From Rhexocercosporidium sp. MPI-PUGE-AT-0058 (taxonomy: Eukaryota > Ascomycota > Leotiomycetes > Helotiales), in NCBI GenBank assembly GCA_020746875.1, contig JAGTJL010000003.1, positions 2,914,001-2,978,000 of the forward strand: 64,000 bases of DNA. The letters run 5' to 3'. The number at the start of each line of letters is the position of its first letter. Positions within the stretch are counted from its first letter, which is position 1. The notes beneath the pieces are model-generated. The model was not told where the DNA came from. It made no database searches and saw only the letters and a list, made by a program, of their open reading frames with translations. The position numbers were made by a program, and so were the translations under genes. Positions 30,833 through 43,500 of the stretch are shown one piece after another.

Positions 30833-33291
30833 GGTGGTACGACTTTACTGCACAAAGCTTACAGAGAAAGAAGCCTGAGGCGCGTGCAACAGCGAGTCAA
30901 TTGAGTCGCTCACTAATTTATTCAACAATAAGAGGTTCGAAGAAGGCCAGGATTATGGGAAATGCCAAAAACTGGGCAATAATTTATGGTTCGCTGGATG
31001 GCGAGGAAATGAAGGATACTGGCTAGGGTATAGGCGCCCGCTGAGTGTGGAAAGACCAATCGAGATTGATATTATTCGGAGATTAAATTCGGAGATATTT
31101 TCAATTTAGGTAGATTACCTTGCAGAACCACTCGCTCGAATCAGTAATCGAGTTGAGTTTGAACGACTTACGAAGAGATCCTTGCTTCTTATCAATCGAC
31201 AGCTTGCAAGCCACAGCAACTTGTGAGCCTCGACCCTATTCACTTGCCAACGCTACCGATATCAAGAATGCCACTGCTGAAGTCCTCATTCGCTACGATT
31301 AACAACGACTCTCTCCGCCTACGATTCAAGAACCATTGAAACGAGTTAGGAGGAAATAAAGCAGGAACAACCTGGTTCTGAGAGACATAATCAGTCACAT
31401 CGCTAGAACATACAAGTCGTTCACCTGCTCTGATGAGTTCGCTGTCTTGAAACTGATCTCCCCTACTTTGTGATCCAAAGTACTAAAGCGATTGTGAACT
31501 TGGTTTCCAATGGCGAACTTGTGCCACCTTCCAAGGTGTGCCCAAACTGCCGCAGTGATGGCAATACCTCTACCAGTCTCTCTCATCTCCGACATAGTGG
31601 AAGTCACTGCTGCATTGCTTGCGTAAATCATTTCGTTTAAGCTTCCGGGAAGCATGGTGTCCATATAATTCGATTTCAGGCAGGAATTTTGCTGGAAGTA
31701 CCTGCTTCAGCTATTGTTCATACAGTTCTGCTCCGAGGTCGCATTTTCTCGAGGCAGATGGTGAAGGGATGTCAAATAGGCTTGAGCTTATATATATATA
31801 GCGAACTTGAAGGTCTAATTGTACTGAATATCATATTACCTTGCAATGAAATTCTTTTCCATACGTTTATCTGAGGATATGAGGCAGGTGAGGTGAGGTA
31901 GTTTAAAACCGTTGGCGAGAAATTATATTGTGCACCAAAATTCGAGCCATACGTCAGTGCTGACAAGTGCCATCCACGGACCAAAAAGCTCGATAAAGCG
32001 ATATATTGAAGATCATTTCTACTACACATCACTTCAATAGCAGTCTCAGGCAGCACGGAGCTATCGTTAGTAAGACTTAGGGCGCGGCGGTTGTTTACTT
32101 CGCTTAAAACGGAGCTCCAGTGGTGCGGGGTAATATTACCCCACTATTTGGAACCCCCCCGCACCACATCCAATTCTGAAAGAATATGCCACCTTTGAGT
32201 TTCGTTATAGGTTTCCTAGGTGTTACGTTCCTATCCAGCATCAGAACGCAAGGAAGGTTATCAAGTTGTTCGGATTTTCTTTCGCTACCCACTCGTTCGG
32301 ATCAAGTCCATCCATGTTCGGCTAGAAATTCTCGGAATAGAAAATGATTGCTGTTCACATTCTAGCAAATCATGGTACCACTTTGAAGCCACTCTTTAGT
32401 ACACTTTCGCTACGTATGATATAAATACATACGCCAAGATAAGATGACGCTTATTTTCATTCATCCACAGCCCGGGTTATGCTGACCTAAGGGAGCACAT
32501 GGAAATTGGACTTTTGAAACAAAGTCGGGCAATCCCCATTTCAAAGAACTAGTTGAGCTTTGTCTAATCAAGATTATTGTTTGCAACGAGCGAGAAGTTT
32601 GCATTCTCCAGCTGCAAGTAGTAGAAAGAGAGAAAAGTAAAAATGACAATAAAGGGGGAGCATATGAGAGACTGTGGTATTATGGGGCCAAAGAGTATCA
32701 AACTCTTAATGATATTGTTCTGTAAATTTGATCTATTGGGAACTTGCATCCCACTCTGAACCTCTGCGTTCATTGAATTAGTGAGTAAATATTGATTATC
32801 GCTTAAAGAACGGGCTATCCCACGTGGTGCGGGCTAACCTCCACCAGGTATTCAGAAGAACACTAGAGAGTCAGCATGTTTCGGGAATCTGCGCTTCAAG
32901 CTTTGTTGATTTGGCAGCAAAAGCTTATTTATAGTCAAGAAAGTGTGATAGTTGAGGGGATGGGAGGGCGGGGCTACCCTCAGCGAATTGGATAGGCTTC
33001 GATAACAGCTCCATACCAGAAGATCTCCCTCCCTCGAGCGTCAAAAATGGGACCCAATACTTATTGACCAGAACATCGATCAGGGTATAGCTGGAAGATT
33101 TCACGAGTACATGGCCCACGAAGCTCCGATCAAGACGCAAAGGGAATTACTTGCATGCACAGCCGCAAAAGTTTTCCCAGGTGGGGTCATTCGATAAAAC
33201 CTCGAAAAGCTTCTCCAGCCTCCCAACCCACAAAAATTGCAAAAATCGCTGCATGTGATCCTGTATCTGAGTGTCATTCAGGGACAATAAA
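30833..33291. other. Gene-poor AT-rich region
   Basis: No frame with recognisable motifs. Frames of 60-94 codons (31120-31302 plus, 31395-31664 minus, 31772-32056 minus) look like chance or relics broken by stops. The inverted repeat at 32120-32167 and a partial copy of its arm (GTGGTGCGGG at 32826) indicate transposon remains. Confidence 0.5.
32120..32167. repeat. 48-bp inverted repeat containing palindrome copy C
   Basis: GTGGTGCGGGG at 32120-32130 is the exact reverse complement of CCCCGCACCAC at 32157-32167 (11-bp arms, 26-bp centre). Inside lies GGGGTAATATTACCCC, an uninterrupted 16-bp palindrome. A further partial arm copy is at 32826. No target-site duplication is obvious. It looks like terminal sequence of a DNA transposon or a very small non-autonomous element. 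Confidence 0.7.
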
Positions 33292-33375
33292 CTCTCTGAC
33301 GGGGAGTCGAACCCCGATCTCCCGCGGTTTGTCGGTTATGACAAGCGGAAATCTTAACCGTTGGACCATCAAAGA
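33292..33375 (-). tRNA. tRNA-Asp (anticodon GUC) with a 12-nt intron
   Basis: The minus strand folds as a tRNA. The 7-bp acceptor stem is TCTTTGA/TCAGAGA with one G-U pair, and the discriminator is G73. The D-loop contains AACGGTTA. The anticodon loop is TTGTCA with anticodon GTC complementary to 33340-33342; the T-arm is GGGGTTCGACTCCCC. An insertion of 12 nt (33327-33338) follows position 37, the canonical nuclear tRNA intron site, and removing it gives a TCCGC/GCGGG anticodon stem. The body matches fungal tRNA-Asp closely. Confidence 0.88.
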
Positions 33376-36313
33376 TGTGCTTTCTGTGAGGATGAACGTG
33401 AGCCACTTATAGATGTTATGTTGTTGATGCAAATATGCAGAGAATTGAACCAAGATTATGAATGAAAGAGGTGGAGAAGGGAATTTGTGGGAAGATCTTC
33501 ATGAGCTCTACTTCTATGGCCCACATACTCTACTGCAATGTCTTGCCTTGGTTCCTGTCTGTTTATAATTTTGGTGTCAAAACACTCTCTTGCTTCCTTT
33601 CTATTTACGTACTTCTGAACTACTTCAATGATTCTCATTCAGATTTTAGAGTCTCAGACTGCTGGAATTCATATACATTCTAGCCGGACCAATGTGGCAT
33701 TTTCCCCGACCACACTCGGTTTACTTCCAAGTATGATTCGCCTTCCATCCTTATGTAGAATTCACCTCATTTTTCGAAACCACCTCAGCTGCCCATCTAA
33801 CAATTATAAAAGCATGCCTCTCTTTGAATTCTGGGAGACTGTATTGAAGGCAACCAGGCTTATAAATGGGACAGTGGTGGGCAGCAGAATATCGGAATCC
33901 AATCTCAGGTCCCACATCGCAACGTCCGTTTTCTCTTGCAACCTTACGCCCTACCTGCTTCACTGTCAATACAGTGCTGATTTGAACTCTGCAGATCTTT
34001 CGCAGTTGGATGTTTGACTTGTCCTAGGGAACGAAAATAGAGTAATGTACGGCGATAACTGATACCCTTGACCACATCGCCGTGATTTCTGTTTCTCTCC
34101 AGTTTTGAAGGGCAGATAGACACCCCTGACTCGTGTATGAATAATTGGCATCCTATAAGTTTATTTCTCAATTTAGCAAAGAACCTAAGGGCAGCGACAA
34201 CGCTTCTTCATTTGACAACAGCCCTTCCATTATAAGTAGCTTCGCTCGGCTTCGAGTTCCACGTTCAGTAACCTCACTCGTAAAGCAGAGAAGCAAATAC
34301 TTCTGCAGATCGGCTGTGATGAGCCTACACGAATCGTAGCCCATCGCTGTTCACGCAAAGTGGCTCGGATTTCCTCGATATCGTGACGAGTGGAACGGGA
34401 AGACCAACAGCTTGGGGAGCAACATATACACCATACCTCCAATATGAGAATATTCCGTGTTGTAGGGATAGAAGAAAATGAATCTACCTTCAATATGTGG
34501 AGATATCTCAGGTAACAGAGCACAGTTCTATTTCTGTTCACTTAAACCTGTACTCTATTCACCAGAGCACGAGTGTTGGGTTTCAGCCTCCTTTGAACCT
34601 TCACATCATATCCCTTTGTAGATTACTCCCTCCGTACACCTCGTCAACACCATTCCTCAATCTCCATCAACCCCCTATCTCCAACCCACGACGAAGAAAC
34701 AGAGACAGGTCTCTCAACAAATTTCGAATGATAGCCGTTTTAAAGCCGCGATCTACCGAGGCATTGGGTACGCAACCAATATACCTTCACTTTCCCTCCA
34801 ACAACTATCCAGCCACATCTTGAATATCCCTTCTGCCATCATCCGAATTTAACGAAATACGTACTTCTCGAAGCCGTCAGATGGTTCAAATGATAGGATA
34901 TAAACAAGTGCCAGACAAACACCACTTCAACCCAACCCGACAACAGGACGATACTCTCCTAATAAAATCATCGTGCTCCTCATGTAAGATCCCATCTCTG
35001 TCCTTACATTCTCAAAAAACGTTCTCCTCTCCAGCGACGCAATTTGACTAAAATCCCTGCTTACTTTTCTCTTTTCTCTTATTTTTTTTTTTCGAAAGAC
35101 CCCGTCACCCAGAAACACCATGTCTGATCTCGTATCTGGCAACTAGACTTCTACACTATCTCCTCTATAAGATGATGTCCCCTCAGTCTGGTCCTCGCTT
35201 CCTTCCTTCTCGTGCCTTTAGAAACATCCACTAACTAACCATCTCTGTCCTTAAACTGCGTCTTGATTCATCCCTCGAGTACTCCCACTCCCAATCTTCC
35301 CACCTTCTTACCTTCCTGTAGCAGTGGCTCACTCACTCACTCATTCACCCACCTAGTTACTTACTCAAGTACGTGCCTACAGAAACATATACACCGACGC
35401 CACATCACATCACATCACTCCTAATCTCTCACATCTCACTTCCTAGGGACTCACACTATTCCACAAACAAAACAAAAGACATTCAATGTTAAAATGCCAT
35501 GTCAAAAATAGAACTTTACTTTTCCAATCGAAATTCCCATTTAATCTTATTTATACACAAGCCTTCTCTCAAGATGCTTTCAACCTTTCGTATTCTTCTT
35601 TCTTTTCGACTTCTCTCTCTCTCTCACTCTCACACATTCTTCTATTCCCCAACAGTAATAACCGAAACACACATGCTCGATCCACCACAGTGGTAGAGAG
35701 CACGGTGGGTGCAATGCGACTTCCCCTCCTCTCCATACCACACCACCAGAACCAGAACAAAGAAATATGCATGCATGTATATGCTCTCCCTCACACGTCC
35801 ATTTCCACCCATATCCACTTCCTCTCTACCTCACACCCCAGAAAACAAGTAAACGGAAATAAACAAAAAGAGTCAAGAGAAACCGAATCGTATTTATCGT
35901 CCTCGTCCAAACCATCCAAAAAAGGCCACCCACACCCCAAGAAGAACCCTAAGACACACCACCAGAATCCAAAAACCCGAATCCAAAAAGACCAGCCGAG
36001 CCACGCTACTATCATAACCTCATGAAAGAACCCCGGTATCTCCCTAGCCACCAGCCAACCCTATCTTCCCTACATGCCATGCTATGCCAACAAAAGAAAT
36101 GGCAAGAATCTGCGACCCGGATCCGCGATCTTGAGATCAGGATCCGGATAATGTGCAATGACAATAAACACAAGCGCAAGGCTATGCAATAACAAGAAGA
36201 ATTTCGTACAAGAAAGGTTTGTACGAAAACAATGATCTATTTCCCCCCTAAGGACCGTTGCACCAAACGAAGCGAAGCTCAAATCAAATCTCAAAAAAGT
36301 GAACGAAGTGACG
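33376..36313. other. Long Ste12 3' flank, no gene supported
   Basis: Contains several overlapping frames up to 180 codons (35486-36025 plus) that are low-complexity, Ser/Lys/His-rich and match CT- or A-rich DNA; not credible genes. The stretch 35200-36300 probably includes the Ste12 3' UTR. Confidence 0.5.
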
Positions 36314-38681
36314 TTATATCGGTTGCTGCATCATCTGGTGGGAGATGAGTTGACTGGGAGCAGCCATGCCGGAATTCGACATTGGCATCGACATTCCCAT
36401 TTGGGCGTGCATGCTACCGAAACCTTGGCTCATGCTTGTTGGGAGATATCCATTCTCGGAGTTGGGGGAGGCCTCTTCGAGGGAACCAAGGTGATCTTCG
36501 CCTTCGTAGTCCTCTTCTTCGCCCGAGTAGCTGCCGTATGGTCCTTCAGAGCCATCACTGCGGTCGTGGGTACGACGATGTCTGAGAGCGAATGTTAGTA
36601 AGCTATGGTTAAGGAGGAGTGCAACATGTGTAGTGATGTGTAGTGTAAAGGACGTACTGTGCTAGGTTGTCTGATCGGGAGAATGCCTTGTTACAATGGG
36701 GGCAGATGTAGGGTCTTTCTTGGGTATGTGTTCTCACGTGTCTGGAGGGGAGTATGTCAGCGGCCTGATGTGACAGCCGGTCCGTAGATAATAAAATGTA
36801 AACCATACCTTTTGAGATGCTCTAAACGCTTGAAGAGACGTCCGCAGGTTGGGATAGGGCATGAGTGGGACTTTTGAGGGTAGGGGCCAAGTTCCATCAT
36901 GGTGGCACTCCGAGCTCTTCGGACGACACCATTTGGTCCTTGCATGTGCCTTCTTTGGGGGGAATCATGGATTGAACCTTCACCTGAAAGCTCTTCATTA
37001 GACAAGTGACCGTAGTCATTGTGCTGGAGAGCCATCGGGTTCATGGCAGGGCTGTCCTCGACAGTGGAGAGGGGAGTTCCATGTCTTGACATGTCGATGA
37101 GATCTTTGTGTTGTTGAGCGAGTTGATGCATGCCATTGCTGTAGCTCAGTCCGGGGGGCGAGTTGTTTCCAGACTCATCACCCTCAGCAACCGGTCCAAC
37201 CGACGTAGAAACAGATCGTCTCAGATCTGAGGGTCGGTGAGCGGTGTGGGGTTGTTGTTGTTGACCAGCAGCAGAAGCAGCAACCATTGCGGCAACTCCG
37301 GGAGGAATCGACGAACGGCGTCTTCTTTGCTTGTAGGTAGGGGATCCCTCAATGACAGAGTAGACATTGTTGGCACCATATCCACGAGTGGCATGGGAGA
37401 ACTGTGGGCCAGAAAGGTTTGAGGGTGGTAGCTGCATGATGTTGTGCAGACCATTGACACCGCCCATGTGGTCTGGAATAGCCGTGTAGAGGCCAGTCTC
37501 CTCGTTTGCAATGTAGGCAGGCTCAGCACCCATGCCCAGAGCTTGCTGTGGCGGTGTGATTGGCTCGAAGGAGATTCCGCGATTGCTGTAGTCCTCGTAG
37601 TGTGAAGACACAAACGAAGGAGCGGGCGAGTACTCAAGACCGTATGCAGGCATGGAAGCATGGCGCTGGTGTGTTTGAGAAATGGGGACACCATTCTGGT
37701 TGTATTGAACCCGTCCGAAATCTGCTTCCCTCTTGACCATCTGTTGAGGTACGTGCTGTTGGCTCATTGCCATTTGTTGATATGCGGCCATGGGGTTCAT
37801 CTCTTCTGGCATCGCCATTGCTTGGGGAATCATTTGTGGAGGCGGCATGGAGTCGATCGCTCGCATGACTGGGGAGGTCGATTGCGATTGTGATTGAGAG
37901 TATGACGGTTGTTGTGCGGAGAATGAGGAGGAGTTGGCTTGTTGAGCCTTGGTGAGTTGCTCGAAGAGGGATTGGGATGAATCGAATTCGAAAGAGAGAG
38001 CTGGTTCATTGACAGCAACAGTTGTGGCCTCCTGTCCCATCTTCTCCCTCTTGAGATCGCGTTCGAGAGCATCGAGGAAGAGTCTATCGTGGGGTACGCT
38101 GTACCAGTAGAAAACTTTCTGCTTCTTCTGTGTCCGGATGCAGTTGTTCTTGTACAGGAAATCAAGGAAGCCACTCTTTGGCTCTTCGAGAGAGGCATCG
38201 GTGCCAGACTTGAGGTTTCGCAGGTCGGAAAAGATACCCTCCTCAAACTTCTTTGAGTTCTTCACTGGTCGTCCAAAGGCTTGAAATCTGAAGGAAAGGC
38301 ATCGAACAATATCGGTACCGGAAATGTGAAAGAGATTGTTCCTGCGCAAAGGGTTAGTCCTTGTTCCTCTCCGACCGTCGACAGACATACCATAACACGC
38401 AGGAAACGTATTCGCCAGTAGGTAAAAGAAATCGTCGGATGTACTGATCCGGTGTCCAGTCAACGGGAGCAGATATTAAAAAGTATTTTACTGTTTCTTG
38501 TCAGCCGTGGTCTCGTTGCATTCAGTAGCCGCCAAAGATACGTACGATTGTCGACTTGTTGCAGAGCGACCTGGGCGTCTTGTGGGAGAGATTGTTGGGC
38601 TTCACTGCTCAACATGAAGGTTTCCGGCTTCTGTGGTGGTGCCATCGTCGCATGATGCTGCGAATACATCATATGCGCCAT
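36314..38681 (-). CDS. STE12: Ste12-family transcription factor with two C2H2 fingers
   Basis: Five exons on the minus strand, 38546-38681, 38391-38490, 36809-38341, 36658-36741 and 36314-36581, give 706 aa. The N-terminal STE domain (about residues 25-165) is intact: [57 protein letters not shown]. The middle is Gln/Ser-rich. Near residues 570-625 two C2H2 fingers occur, beginning [18 protein letters not shown] and [16 protein letters not shown]. This fused STE-plus-fingers form is specific to filamentous ascomycetes. It acts in the nucleus below the Fus3/Kss1-type MAP kinase in mating, hyphal fusion, and host penetration in pathogens. Exon 4 is 84 nt, phase 2 on both sides, so it can be skipped in frame; alternative splicing in the finger region of Ste12 is known from Colletotrichum and Botrytis. 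Confidence 0.96.
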
Positions 38682-39677
38682 TCGAAAGGAATCGAAACAG
38701 CGACGACCCTACGGAGTTGATAAGATGGCAATCGCGTCAAGAGAGGGCTGGCGGGATTGAAACGGCGCCAATGTTCGTGATGCGGAGAACCGGTGGGCGG
38801 GCGATTGTTGGGGTGCTCTTATCAGCGACGTCGATGAAGCAGTAGTGGCAGGAGATCCGCTCGAAGGAAGATGGACAGACGAGACGACACGATATGAAGC
38901 GAGTGTTGTGAGGAAAGGCAGGCAGGAAGAGCGTATGCAGATTTTCTGGATTTGTTTGGAAGGAGCCTGCTCCGATCAGAAATGCAGCAGATGGGCAGAC
39001 GGATGGAACGGTTGATGTTCGAGGAGTTTCGAGGCCAGCAAGAACTCGACTCGGATGGAGAAAAAACCGGCTCGACGGTGATAATTATTAGAGTAGAAGA
39101 AGAGAACCCGAAGGATGGTCGGTCGCGAACACGGGGGCAATACCTAGGACCTGACCTGACCTGACAGACTGGGGAAGAGGCTGAACTGGACGAGGAAGGT
39201 GTATGTTTGATGGCCGTGGATCGATGTCGGGGATATGATGGCTTCGAGCTGGGTGAAGGTGAAGCTTTCGAGGTACGGACCTGCGACAAGAAAGAGAGCG
39301 TAAATTCCAAGTGTGAGAGGTGTTTGGGAATGCGGAACCAGGAGATTATGAGGGCGGACGGGCGAGGGCAGAGGAGAGAGGCAGGGCCAGGGAGGGACTA
39401 GGTAGGGAGCAGGGATAGACAGGATTGAGCGCGCGCGGGTCGCTGATAATATGGCCGGAGGTGGTTGAGCAGGGAAGGGAAAGGAAGGGAAGGGGGGGGG
39501 AAGAGAGAGAGCGAGCGAGCGGGCCAGGGGAGACGGATGGAGATGGGAGATAGATGGAGTGGGCAGGGGGGAGGGGGGAAAGAGGAAAATGATGGGCGGG
39601 CTGGTGGTGGTGGGAAGTGCTTTGGTGCTGCGATGCGCTGCGGTGCTTGGTGAGAGGAAGAAGATGCATGGAGAGAA

Positions 39678-39701
39678 GGGAAGGGAAGGGGAGGGGAGGG
39701 G
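39678..39701 (+). other. G-quadruplex-capable G tract
   Basis: Five runs of three or four G separated by one or two A (GGGAAGGGAAGGGGAGGGG...), about 1 kb upstream of the Ste12 start codon on the non-transcribed-identity strand. It fits the usual G4 pattern; folding is not shown. Confidence 0.6.
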
Positions 39702-40323
39702 AGTCCCTGGTCGAGGTGGTCCGAGATGTCCTGAGCTAGGCGCCTTTCGGGGGTCAAGACCGTGGGACCTGGACCTGGACATGGACTGGACGTGGACTGG
39801 ACATGGGATATAGAGAGAGAGAGAGAGAGTTGGAGGGATGCCACGGACGACAACTGGCGATGTGCACAAATCTCGCGATTCGGCGAGATGTGGATGTGGA
39901 TGTGGATATTTTGTCAATGTCACGAAAAGGAGAGGGTCAAGGGAGGAGAGACAGATAGAGGAAGGCGAGGCAGATGGAGAAAGAAGAGCCGACACCAAGA
40001 CCAGAGGGGGAGGAGAGGAATCAATAGAGAACGAACGTGCACACTACAGAAGAATGGATAATGTTTGGTTTGGTCAGCGAAAAACTCCGACTCAGGACAG
40101 TACAGTAGCATATGGAAGGACCCCCCCGCCAGAGCAAGAAGGAGCCTCTTCGGGAATAATGATTCATGTTAATCAATTAAAAGATAAAGACAACCAACGG
40201 TAAGAGTCAAGCGAAGGAGTCTATCTTGGTGGGTAATAGGTTGGTGGGTTGGAGGGATGATGGAAGTTAGTTGGCGAAGCATGTCTTGTCTTACTCGCTG
40301 GCAGAGCATAAGAGAGCATGGAC

Positions 40324-40348
40324 TCAGTCAGTCAGTCAGTCAGTCAGT
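40324..40348 (+). repeat. (CAGT)n tetranucleotide microsatellite
   Basis: About six CAGT units followed by two CGGT variants. Confidence 0.9.
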
Positions 40349-40490
40349 CGGTCGGTTCATTAAATCAACCATGAAATCAACCATGATGAGTCCAATCGTA
40401 TTCCAGCAAATCGACCTTACATCAACGACAGTTCGGTTCGGAGGGTAAGACAGCCACTGCATGGCATGCCAACCAACGCGCGGACTGCAC

Positions 40491-40534
40491 TTTGCTTTGC
40501 TTTGCTTTGCTTTGCTTTGCTTTGCTTTGCTTTG
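40491..40534 (+). repeat. (TTTGC)n pentanucleotide microsatellite, about 8.8 copies
   Basis: Perfect uninterrupted TTTGC units. Not a multiple of three, and in no supported gene. Confidence 0.95.
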
Positions 40535-43500
40535 TCCTGCCCTCGTCTCCAGCCAGTCAAGCCGGTCAAGTGAAGTGAGTCTTGCAATGCAGGAACGCAA
40601 AGAAAGAAAGGACAGGACGGGAAAGGAAAGGAAAGAGGCTTGCTTGACCGACCGACCGATTTCAACTGACAGCAAAAAAGCACCGCCAAGCCCACCCGGT
40701 CTCTCGTCCCTCCCAATCGACATCAAATCTCCTCTTCACCACTGTAAATAACCTCATCCAATTCCCCCTCTATCCTCTCGCTACTCGCCAACCTCTCGCT
40801 CTCTCTCATCCAGTCCCTCCCTCTCTTCATCCTTCTCCATCTCAGCGCGTCTCCCTCCCAAAAAAGCACACAGCACAGCACCGTACCAAAATAAAGCCGG
40901 CCATCTCCCAGACCAACGACCACAACCACATCCACATCCACATCGACAACCACACAGAAGGTGCAGGTCTCACCCCTGTCTCTCAACGCACCGATGGGTT
41001 TGAGACACGCTCCTCCACCAATCACTCCTCCCAGACGCTCCATACCACCCTGAACCACCCCTAGTCACCCATTACGAAACACGCGCCCCCAAAAGGCACC
41101 ACGGCCCACTTTCTTCCACCTCTTCATCCAACGACTCCGTCCTGCCCAGTCGGTGGATCTGGCCGGCCAGACCAGGCCAGGCCCCCGTTGCTAAAATACA
41201 TCCTCAAACACCACGCTACGAGTGACAGGTGCTGGTGCTGCTGCTGCTGGGCTGCCCCTGAACCTGATCTTGAACGGTTTTTGGTGTTGTCTGCACCTGC
41301 CTGGATGGGGAATAGTGTGGATCGGGTTTGTCCATGTAGCGCAGGGCGAGAGTTTTTGGCAGATGGGGATCGGGATGGTGGCACTGAAAGACAGAGACAG
41401 AGAAGATCATGATGGGAAAATGGATTAAGTTCATGACTGCGATGATGCGATGTGAGAGGGATCAACATAATAAGGTAGGCAGATCAGAGAGGGAGGGCTG
41501 AATCTTGAGTTCGGGATCTTGGGTCTTTGCATCTGGGATCGTGCTTCACTTCAGAGTTGTGCATGCGGATGCTGAACCGAGAATAAGTCACTTCGGAAAA
41601 GTCACTTTTATGCACAAAAGCCGACTTGTGAAAGCTCTCATCTTCAATGGAAGTTGGTCAAGTACGGAAGGGGATCCACTACTTCACCTCCTCTCCGATG
41701 CAACTACCTGCCCCATCTCCGAACATATCTACCGAATGAAACATTACAGTCAAAAGAAACTAAACCTCTGCATGCAGAAGTGCAAATTACCAGACAGATA
41801 GAAGAGAGCTTTGATCGAAGAAGTTAAGATTGGCAACACAGACCGAGCAGCTGATTTGTGTTCCTGCAGCACGGTACAGTAGCAACTCAAGCTTGACGTC
41901 CGAGGTACCTCCTTACTTACCACTAACTACACTCACTTCCAGCTTTGGCAGGAGCTTGGAGAAAGGGGAAATACATGGCCCGAATACAATCCCCTTCTGG
42001 TTACAAAACTATACCCAATACACCTCTGCTGGACAATGCTCGACTCAGATATACATCTCATTTGTGTCCCGTCCCCTCCTTCCAGTTCCTCGGTACCGTA
42101 TTACCAGTACTTTCGTGCATAGATATTAGGGAATATATCGATCGAATGATCTGATACCTCGCACTTCTCGCCAACTTCCTTCCTTCCTTCCGCCTTCTAT
42201 CCCCTTCTATCTTACCTATGATAAGGATCGTTATATACATATGACCTCAGGCCATATACACTTGTACGTCCCCAGCTTCATCTATTCCAACGCATCAAAC
42301 CCCCGCTGTACGCCATACAATATCGCCGTTCCTGCATCCCTTTCCACCAACCTCCATCTTCCATCCGTCACGCGTACGTAAAAACCATTCTTCCGTGCTC
42401 AAAGAAGCAACCACCAACACGCCACTTATGCACTAATTACCTTGTGCAGGTGGCATTCCTGTACAGTTGACTCGCGCATCGTCAGTGACCGACGCCTCCG
42501 AGCTCTGGCATCGTCTATGCTGTGCAGGCCTGTCGATGGTGGTAGTGAGTGAGTGTACCGTGCACCCTGCCGAGGAGAAGAAATACGCCACATGCGTACT
42601 GTACAGTACAGTCCGTCACGAGTACAGATTGATCGCCCATTTCAGCAACGGAGGAGCCGGCCGGGCCATAGCGAGGGGTCATAAGAAGTGAGGGGCAAAA
42701 TCATAATTTCAATCTTATTATGAATTGTAGAATTTGACAGGACAGAGTCCCGACAGATCCCCGAATCTTCTCGTGCGGTTCTAGAGCCTACTCCGTAAAT
42801 CCAATTTCAAATGTACTACTTTCACAAAGCGGCATTAATTCGAAATTATCCATCGATTGTTGCTCGAGGTAGTTACGGTATCATCATCAAAACACCGCAT
42901 CTCTCGCGCCTCGCTCGCCTCCAGCAAAAATCAACAACCACAAGGCGAACCAAAACACTCCCTCCCCTCCTCCCCAACCCTTAAGATCCACGCGTGTATA
43001 GGTTGAAGAGCACAGGGATGAACCCATCATATCCATCAATTCCTCAATGCTGGCCCGGCCCCCAGAAAAGCGGAAGGCGATCCGTGTGTTAAGCACGAGG
43101 ATTATGCGTATGCTTACTGACTGATTGACTGACTGACTGACTAGCTTTTCTAGCTCCAGTGGAAGGGTTGAATGATGACTTGATTTGATTTGACTTTACT
43201 TGACTTTACTTACTTACTGGAAAGCTACGAGACTTTGCAGGATGGGAGGATGAGGGATTGAAAGCTGAAAGTATTCGCCTTCAAAGAAACATGTCTTTAC
43301 AAACCTCGCTTCATAAAAAATGAACCGAAAAGGGAATGACAGAGAGAGAGAAAGAGAAGAAAAACCCCCATCAGCTACAAAAGCACATCGCAATTCGTCC
43401 TCCCATACTTCGTAGCTTCTTCGCCCCAAGTCATCCATCCCATGCCGTCACAACCACCCACACCCAAAAATGTCATCAACATGAAACTCGCCTCCAGGAC

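Noticed and set aside
35486..36025. 179-codon plus-strand ORF
   Set aside because: Low-complexity, Lys/His/Ser-rich and within the probable Ste12 3' region; no motif or splice context.
39144..39998. 284-codon minus-strand ORF and overlapping frames
   Set aside because: Pro/Ser/Leu low-complexity translation of polypyrimidine DNA, with several overlapping frames open at once; no domain.
40491..40534. Tandem repeat considered as a CRISPR-like or satellite array
   Set aside because: Simple 5-bp microsatellite without spacers; the DNA is eukaryotic.
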